Part shown: piece after piece, positions 59,137-64,000 of the stretch | Layout: the number at the start of each line of letters is the position of its first letter | Numbering within the stretch: the stretch's first letter is position 1 | NCBI RefSeq assembly: GCF_001905505.1 | Contig: NZ_LIPG01000008.1 | Span: 186,001 to 250,000, forward strand | Direction: 5' to 3' | DNA: 64,000 bases | Origin: Streptomyces sp. CB02058 | GTDB lineage: Bacteria > Actinomycetota > Actinomycetes > Streptomycetales > Streptomycetaceae | Notes under the pieces: model-generated | Told to the model about the DNA's origin: nothing | Databases searched by the model: none | Seen by the model: the letters and a program-made list of their open reading frames with translations, nothing else | Made by a program: the position numbers and the translations under genes

Positions 59137-59799
59137 TCAGCGCCCGCGGCGCAGGTCCTCCAAGGTCGCCGCCGATCCGGGCAGTTCGGAGCGGGCCGGG
59201 GATTCCAGGCCGTCGAGGAAGAGCTGCAGATGGCGGTGGGTGAACCGGTCTATGTCCAGGCAGGCGATGCCGGGCAGGGGCCGGGTGAGCTGGGAAAGGG
59301 CGACGAGTACGTCACCGACGGCGATGTCGGTGCGCAGCCTCCCGGCGGACATGGCGCGCTCCACGAGTCCTTCGACGGCCCCTTCGAGGCGCCGGCGCTC
59401 GGCGAGCAGTTCGGGGTGGTCGTTGTCGAAGCCGCCGGAGAGCATCGGGCACAGGGCGCCGATCCGCTCGTCGGCCGCCGCGTGCACGAAGCGGCTGAGC
59501 GCGACGAACGGGTCGGGCTCGGCCGCCACGGCCTCCTCCAGCCGCTCGGTCGTGCGGCAGGTGACGGCGAGGACGACCTCATGGATCAGAGCGGCCCGGT
59601 CGGGGAAGTTGCGGTAGAGCGTGGCGTTGCCGACCCCGGCACGCCGTGCGACCTCGTCGAGCGGCACGTCCGGCCCGAACTCGACGAACATCTCACGCGC
59701 GGCCGCGACGATCCGCTCCCGGTTGCGCAGGGCGTCGGCCCGCGGACGGGGCGTGCGGCGCGCTGCGGCACAGGATGCGGTTCCGGCGACGGTCTCCAC
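59137..59799 (-). CDS. TetR-family transcriptional regulator
   Basis: A 220-residue regulator. The helix-turn-helix at about 28-68 reads RIVAAAREMFVEFGPDVPLDEVARRAGVGNATLYRNFPDRAAL. The C-terminal ligand domain contains two or more Cys (ALCPMLSGG, GIACLDIDR). GTG start. It lies 199 bases upstream of the MFS exporter on the same strand. An 11-bp inverted repeat upstream of its start is a candidate operator. Confidence 0.92.
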   Translation of the reverse strand: METVAGTASCAAARRTPRPRADALRNRERIVAAAREMFVEFGPDVPLDEVARRAGVGNATLYRNFPDRAALIHEVVLAVTCRTTERLEEAVAAEPDPFVALSRFVHAAADERIGALCPMLSGGFDNDHPELLAERRRLEGAVEGLVERAMSAGRLRTDIAVGDVLVALSQLTRPLPGIACLDIDRFTHRHLQLFLDGLESPARSELPGSAATLEDLRRGR

Positions 59800-59855
59800 G
59801 ACTGCTGCCCTTCCCTTGCGGTGTGTGGCCGGCCCTCGGAATGAACCGGGGACCG

Positions 59856-59894
59856 CTTCCCCGTTTCACGGGGACACAGGTGCAAACGGGGAAG
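59856..59894. promoter_or_regulatory. Inverted repeat upstream of tetR
   Basis: CTTCCCCGTTT and AAACGGGGAAG are perfect 11-base arms separated by 17 bases, 57 bases upstream of the tetR start. They could be one wide operator or two half-sites. Confidence 0.5.
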
Positions 59895-59920
59895 GGATCC
59901 CCGGTTATTTCCCGACCATA

Positions 59921-59936
59921 TGTGACCTGAGTCACA
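59921..59936. promoter_or_regulatory. Perfect Crp-type palindrome
   Basis: TGTGACCTGAGTCACA is a perfect TGTGA-N6-TCACA site and also fits the Streptomyces Crp pattern GTG-N6-GNCAC. It lies 127 bases upstream of the secreted protease and 122 bases upstream of the tetR start. Confidence 0.65.
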
Positions 59937-60062
59937 CATGGGCCCGGTCTTGATATCACTCGACCGGCTCACCCAGCGAGCGGGCCCCCACCGCCCCGAA
60001 CAGGCTGATCGCCAGAGCGCAGCCGGGGCCGGCCGGCTGCCGCGGCACCGAAGGCGAGCCCT

Positions 60063-61340
60063 ATGCAGCAGCCCCGCCACCGGATACGCGGATACCGTCG
60101 CCCCCTCGCGCTCGCCGGAGCGTCCGCCCTGGTCATCGCGACGATGGCATCGGCCAGCTCCACGCTCCCCCTCGCCAGCCGCGCCTCGGCCGGACCGGCC
60201 TCCGCCCCCCGTGGAACGGGCCTCGCCCCGTGCCGAATACCCACGACCATGGGCGTACAGATGTCGGAGGGGATGCCCACACCTCCTGGATACGCGCGCT
60301 CCACCGGGCAGATCAGGGCCCTCAACCTGATGATCGACTTCCCCGACGCACGGGCGACGGAACCGGTGGAGGACCGGCTCGCGGAATTCTTCCCGCAGAC
60401 CTCCGACTGGTTCCGCACCAGCTCCTACGGCCGGCTGACCTATCTGCCGGAAGCCCCCGTCAAGGAATGGCTGCGGATGCCGCTGCCCTTCTCCGAGTAC
60501 GGGATCGAGCGTGGCTCACCGTACGAACCGGGCTACCGCAAGCTCGTCAAGGACCTGGTGGGCGTCGCCGATCCGAAGGTCGACTTCTCGGACTACGACC
60601 TGGTCAATGTGCTCGTCACCCCGAACGCAGGGCCCTCCGCTCTGGACACCGTCCTGTCCGTGACCTTCTCTGGCAACGACGACGCCCCGTTCGCCGACGG
60701 CGTCCCGCTCGCCAACACGTCCTTCGTCTACAGCCGCCAGGACGACGGCTCGGGCTCGTACGCGGAGACCGGCTACCGGGTCCTGCCCCACGAGAACGGC
60801 CATGTCTTCGGGCTGCCCGACCTCTACACGACGGAGGGCGGCGGCTCCGTGGGGCACTGGGACATCATGTCCGAGGACTGGGGGGCCAACAACGACCTCC
60901 TGGGCTGGCACAAGTGGAAGCTCGGCTGGCTGGGCAGCGACCAGATCAGCTGCGCCGCCATGCCCGGCACCAGCGAACACACCCTGGAACCACTGGCCAC
61001 GCCCGGCGGCCCGAAGCTGGCCTTCGTACCGCTGAGCGGGCAGTCCGGTTACGCCGTGGAGGTGCGCACCGCCGAGGGCAACGACGAGGCGGTCTGCCGG
61101 CCCGGGGTCCTCATCTACAAGGTGAGCTCCGACGTGGACACCGGCCAGGGGCCGGTCTCCGTCGAGGACAGCACGGAGGACAGCGGCGGCTGCACCCGGC
61201 GGCCCAACGTCCACGCCGAGCTCTCGGACGCGGCCTTCGAGCCGGGTGAGACCTTCACCGACCGGACCAACGGCATACGGATATCCGTGACGGAGAAGGA
61301 CGCCGACGGGAACTACCGGGTCCGGATCACCCGCCCGTGA
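60063..61340 (+). CDS. Secreted M6-family zinc metalloprotease
   Basis: A 425-residue secreted protease. A basic stretch (RHRIRGYRRP) and hydrophobic core (LALAGASALVIATMASAS) form the signal peptide, with cleavage expected near residue 32-44. The zinc motif HENGH is at residues 243-247 (LPHENGHVFGLPDLY), followed by DIMSEDWGANNDLLGWHKWKLGW, the Met-containing region typical of immune inhibitor A-like M6 enzymes. A Crp-type site lies upstream. It converges with the acyl-CoA ligase gene and overlaps it by 14 bases. Confidence 0.9.
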   Translation: MQQPRHRIRGYRRPLALAGASALVIATMASASSTLPLASRASAGPASAPRGTGLAPCRIPTTMGVQMSEGMPTPPGYARSTGQIRALNLMIDFPDARATEPVEDRLAEFFPQTSDWFRTSSYGRLTYLPEAPVKEWLRMPLPFSEYGIERGSPYEPGYRKLVKDLVGVADPKVDFSDYDLVNVLVTPNAGPSALDTVLSVTFSGNDDAPFADGVPLANTSFVYSRQDDGSGSYAETGYRVLPHENGHVFGLPDLYTTEGGGSVGHWDIMSEDWGANNDLLGWHKWKLGWLGSDQISCAAMPGTSEHTLEPLATPGGPKLAFVPLSGQSGYAVEVRTAEGNDEAVCRPGVLIYKVSSDVDTGQGPVSVEDSTEDSGGCTRRPNVHAELSDAAFEPGETFTDRTNGIRISVTEKDADGNYRVRITRP

Positions 61341-63051
61341 GCCCCCGGGACCCGTCCTCGCCCAGCCGCTCCCGAACCGCACCCCGCAGCTCCCGCTTGA
61401 GAACCTTGCCCGTGGCGTTCCGCGGCAGCGGCTCCCCCGTCACCAGCACATGGGCGGGGACCTTGAACGCGGCCAGGGCCCGCCCCACGTGCGCGCGCAG
61501 ATCGTCCGCCGTGACCGGCGAACCGGAGCGCAGCCGGACGACCGCCGCGACCTCCTCCCCCAGCACCGGATGCGGAACGCCGAGCACCGCCGCGTCCTCG
61601 ACATCGGGGTGCTCGTGCAGAGCGGCCTCGACCTCGACGCAGTACACGTTCTCGCCGCCCCTGACCACCATGTCCTTGATCCGGTCGACGACGGCGACCC
61701 GCCCGTCCCGGACGACGGCGAGATCCCCCGTACGGAACCAGCCGCCGGTGAACGCCCCCGCCGTGGCCTCCTCATCGCGCCAGTAGCCACGGACCAGGGA
61801 CTGCCCGCGCAGCCACAGCTCGCCGGTCCCGCCGTCGGGGACCTCCGCCCCGTCCGGGCCGGCGATCCGTACCTCGGTGACGGGCGTCGGGGTGCCGACA
61901 CAGTCGGGATGCGCCCGGTACTCGGCCCCGAAGTTGGCCAGCACCCCGCCGCTGGTCTCGGTCAGCCCGTAACCGTTGCGCGGCTCGATCCGCTCCCCGT
62001 GCCGGGCGGTGAGCCGCGCGACCAGGTCGGGCGGGGCCGCCGCCCCGCCGGTGTTCAGCATCCTCAGGCTCTCCAGGGAGTCCCCGGCGCCGTCCGCCGC
62101 CGAGAGCAGCTGGAGCGCGGCGGCCGGTACCCCCGCGTAGTGCGTCACCCCGTGCCGCCGGATCAGCCGCAGGGCCTCGTCTGCGTCCCACTTCGGCATC
62201 AGGACGAGGGTGCCTCCCGCCGCCATCGCGGCGTACAGGCTGGTGAACGCCGCGACGTGGAAGAAGGGGAACGTCATCAGCGTCACCGGCGCGGGCCCCT
62301 GTCCCGGGAGGACCCCGCGGCCCAGCGCCGAAGCCGCCGCCTGGTAGCGCGGGTTGAGGGCCGCGCCCGCCTGCGCGAGGTGGGTGGCCACGGCACCCTT
62401 GGGCCGCCCGGTGGTCCCGGAGGTGTAGATGATCGTGGCGTCGTCCTCCGGCCGGATCTCCACGTCGGGAGGCGCCGCCCACGGATCGGGCTCCGGGAAG
62501 TCCTCGTACCGCTCGGCCCCGGCCACGCCCTCCCCCGTGCCGTGGAAGACGACGAAGCGGGCCCCGGCACGCTCACCCCAGGCCCGGACCTTCGGCAGCT
62601 GCTCCCCGTCGACCAGCAGCACCCGCGGCTCGCAGTCGTCGAGGGCGTACCCGAACTCCCCCTCGGTCCACCACGCGTTGAGCGGCACGGCGACGAGCCC
62701 GGCGAGCTGCGCCGCCCAGAACGCGATCTGCCACTCGGGGTGATTACGCATGGCCACCACGGCCCGGTCGCCGGGCCGCAGCCCGTACTCCTCGGTGAAC
62801 CGCCGGGCGAGCGCGGACGCTGCCGCGAAGAACTCCCCGTACGAACAGCTCCGTTCACCCGAAATGAGGAACGGCTGCTCGCCGAACGCCCAGGTGGTCT
62901 CCACGAACTCCCGGAGGGTGCGCGGTCCGTTCGCATAGACGAGCACTCCGTCCTCACCCCTCACGACGGCGAAGGGGGCACCGGGGCCGGTCAGCGATGC
63001 CTCGACACGGGCGCGGTCGGCCGGGGAGCTGTTGGGATCGGTGTGCGGCAC
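61327..63051 (-). CDS. AMP-forming acyl-CoA synthetase
   Basis: A 574-residue ANL-superfamily ligase that adenylates a carboxylic acid and passes it to CoA. Motifs: IIYTSGTTGRPKGAVATH (AMP-binding P-loop), NGYGLTETSGG, GWFRTGDLAVVRDGRVAVVDRIKDMVVRGGENV and PLPRNATGKVLKREL with the C-terminal catalytic Lys. Fatty, aromatic or amino-acid-derived acids are possible substrates. GTG 63051 is chosen for GGAGAGG six bases upstream; a GTG 15 bases earlier lacks such a site. Confidence 0.92.
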   Translation of the reverse strand: MPHTDPNSSPADRARVEASLTGPGAPFAVVRGEDGVLVYANGPRTLREFVETTWAFGEQPFLISGERSCSYGEFFAAASALARRFTEEYGLRPGDRAVVAMRNHPEWQIAFWAAQLAGLVAVPLNAWWTEGEFGYALDDCEPRVLLVDGEQLPKVRAWGERAGARFVVFHGTGEGVAGAERYEDFPEPDPWAAPPDVEIRPEDDATIIYTSGTTGRPKGAVATHLAQAGAALNPRYQAAASALGRGVLPGQGPAPVTLMTFPFFHVAAFTSLYAAMAAGGTLVLMPKWDADEALRLIRRHGVTHYAGVPAAALQLLSAADGAGDSLESLRMLNTGGAAAPPDLVARLTARHGERIEPRNGYGLTETSGGVLANFGAEYRAHPDCVGTPTPVTEVRIAGPDGAEVPDGGTGELWLRGQSLVRGYWRDEEATAGAFTGGWFRTGDLAVVRDGRVAVVDRIKDMVVRGGENVYCVEVEAALHEHPDVEDAAVLGVPHPVLGEEVAAVVRLRSGSPVTADDLRAHVGRALAAFKVPAHVLVTGEPLPRNATGKVLKRELRGAVRERLGEDGSRGLTGG

Positions 63052-63438
63052 GAAGGGCCTCTCCACGTACTGGCTCGGCGACCCGGCGAAGCTATGCCCG
63101 CGCCCAGCCCCCGTCAACCGGCTCGCCCCGGGGCGCGGGGCCGGACGGGGACGGCGCCGGAGCGGCCCGGAGGCCACCGGTCGCGGGGCAGCCCTCCCGA
63201 TTGCCTCCGCACCGCGCTCCACCGCATCCGCACCCGCACCCGCCGGCAGGCGACGGACGCTCCCCCGGACGCCGGCGCGGACCACGGCACAAACCCGAGG
63301 GAGTGACCTCGGCCCACCCGCTACACTGACGGCGGTGGCCCGATCCCCAGGGGTTGGATCACCACAAACCTGTCGGCAACCGACGAAGCCCACCGCCCAC
63401 CCGGGCCGGGCCCATGAGACGGTTTCCGGCGGTTCCCC
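63052..63438. other. 387-base non-coding region upstream of tRNA-Arg
   Basis: Between the acyl-CoA ligase start and the tRNA gene. The only promoter-like element is TACACT (about 63321-63326), a possible -10 for the tRNA about 110 bases downstream. I see no gene, repeat or RNA structure that explains the long leader. Confidence 0.45.
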
Positions 63439-63511
63439 GCCTTCGTAGCTCAGGGGATAGAGCACCGCTCTCCTAAAGCGGGTGTCGCAGGTTCGAATCC
63501 TGCCGGGGGCA
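63439..63511 (+). tRNA. tRNA-Arg (anticodon CCT)
   Basis: A 73-base cloverleaf. The acceptor GCCTTCG pairs with CGGGGGC (two G-U pairs). The D-arm is GCTC-AGGGGATA-GAGC, the anticodon stem CCGCT/AGCGG with loop CTCCTAA (anticodon CCT, codon AGG) and the T-arm GCAGGTTCGAATCCTGC. The discriminator is A and CCA is not encoded. A strong terminator follows. Confidence 0.95.
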
Positions 63512-63519
63512 CAGCACAG

Positions 63520-63559
63520 AGGGCCGGTTCGGAGGATTGATCCTCTGAACCGGCCCTTT
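63520..63559 (+). terminator. Terminator of tRNA-Arg
   Basis: AGGGCCGGTTC and GAACCGGCCCT form 11 pairs. They are extended inside by GAGGAT/ATCCTC and closed by a small loop, with TTT immediately after the stem: one of the few hairpins here with a T-run. Confidence 0.9.
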
Positions 63560-63627
63560 GCCGTGAACGCGGCTGTGCCACGGATGGGGCCCAGGGCAGC
63601 ACGCGAGTGCGGCGCTACAGTCACCGG

Positions 63628-63819
63628 ATGAACCCCCAGGAGCAGGTGAGCTGCGCGTTCTGTATGGAAACCACTGATATCGGCGTATCCGGTGATGGCG
63701 TCACGTTGGAGATCACGCGGGCCGGGGAACAGAGCAGGCAGTTCGTCTGGGCCCACCTGAGCTGCCTCGACGAGCGACTTCACCAGCAGATCACCCGGGG
63801 CCCATGGCTCGACGACTAG
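63628..63819 (+). CDS. Small Cys-containing protein of unknown function
   Basis: A 63-residue protein. VSCAFCMETTDIGVSGDG has a C-x2-C pair at residues 9-12, and WAHLSCLDERLHQQ offers a His and Cys near residues 43-46. Together these could bind one zinc. I recognise no family. The ATG has no Shine-Dalgarno and a TACAGT about ten bases upstream suggests a leaderless transcript. Confidence 0.7.
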   Translation: MNPQEQVSCAFCMETTDIGVSGDGVTLEITRAGEQSRQFVWAHLSCLDERLHQQITRGPWLDD

Positions 63820-63850
63820 AGGTGCGCCCCTTTGGACCTCTCGTACGGGG

Positions 63851-63871
63851 CCGTTCCTGCGAGAGGAACGG
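63851..63871 (+). terminator. Terminator after the small Cys protein
   Basis: CCGTTCCT and AGGAACGG pair over eight bases around GCGAG, 31 bases after the stop. Confidence 0.6.
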
Positions 63872-63905
63872 GCAGTTGATCTCCGGATGCGCGACGAGAA
63901 CGCAG

Positions 63906-63939
63906 CAGCCGTAGCCGCCGGGTGTGGCGGCTACGGCTG
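63906..63939. terminator. Strong hairpin near window end
   Basis: CAGCCGTAGCCGCC and GGCGGCTACGGCTG are perfect 14-base arms with a 6-base loop. It probably ends a convergent gene to the right of the window; no gene is seen in the last 180 bases. Confidence 0.7.
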
Positions 63940-64000
63940 TGACGCGCGGTTCTCCGTGCTTCGGCGACCCGGCGGCTCAGCGCCGCCGACCCGCCGGTTC

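Noticed and set aside
63439..63511. Integrated element at tRNA-Arg
   Set aside because: No integrase, excisionase or duplicated tRNA 3' end is visible within the window.

Overview
The window is a very GC-rich actinobacterial chromosome segment, almost certainly Streptomyces. Reasons: third-position GC is extreme, so most genes carry long antisense shadow ORFs; there is an SsgA-like sporulation protein, an HrdD-type sigma factor with a sigmaR-type promoter, a SepX/GlpR septation protein, many GTG starts, a few TTG starts and one apparent CTG start, and tightly overlapping ATGA/GTGA operons. It looks like core chromosome. I see no integrase, transposase, phage module, CRISPR array or polyketide/NRPS cluster.

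Layout. 1-3.5 kb: end of a BmpA/nucleoside-type ABC transporter (two permeases), an ornithine cyclodeaminase homologue, a YbaK deacylase and an EamA exporter. 3.6-6.2 kb: GNAT, SDR and beta-lactamase-fold hydrolase on the minus strand. 6.2-8.8 kb: an ECF metal importer (cbiMN fusion, cbiQ, cbiO) whose promoter carries a Nur-type nickel operator. 9-16 kb: SsgA-like protein, MMPL exporter with a TetR regulator, and a tricorn protease homologue divergent from the TetR gene over two GAAAC/GTTTC palindromes. 16.2-21 kb: intergenic repeats, then a Baeyer-Villiger monooxygenase / hydrolase / SDR operon (mymA-like) divergent from a MerR regulator. 21-26.3 kb: lipoprotein, xth, GNATs, a methyltransferase, and a folD operon.

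26.5-32.8 kb: tRNA-Ala(CGC), then a minus-strand block galU, moeA/glp, moaC, mogA, rimJ and glpR/sepX, with 5-formyl-THF cyclo-ligase divergent. This links molybdenum cofactor genes to the gephyrin-like Glp / GlpR cell-division pair. 32.8-45.3 kb: an MFS pump divergent from a two-module Lrp regulator, a penicillin-acylase-family hydrolase divergent from a CPA1 antiporter that appears to start at CTG, an MFS transporter, FmdB-like zinc ribbon, MTA phosphorylase, CpaB-like SAF protein and MscL.

45.3-50.7 kb: the most intriguing cluster. It encodes a membrane subunit, a cytoplasmic molybdopterin oxidoreductase with NasA/NapA-like ligands, a four-cluster ferredoxin, a Tat-type Rieske protein and two small proteins, all translationally coupled or nearly so. 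The substrate is unknown. 50.9-64 kb: P1-family autoprocessing peptidase, DUF6227-like protein, WYL regulator with a 12-bp inverted-repeat operator, hrdD, PAT-like acetyltransferase, extradiol dioxygenase divergent from MarR, TetR-MFS pair, secreted M6 protease with a perfect Crp-type site upstream, acyl-CoA ligase, tRNA-Arg(CCT) and a small Cys protein.

The window thus pairs metal and cofactor supply (nickel uptake, molybdenum cofactor) with a molybdoenzyme complex, and holds several cell-division or development genes (ssg, sepX/glpR, hrdD) plus five exporter or degradation modules, each beside its own regulator and recognisable operator. All functional statements rest on motif recognition by eye; no database search was run.
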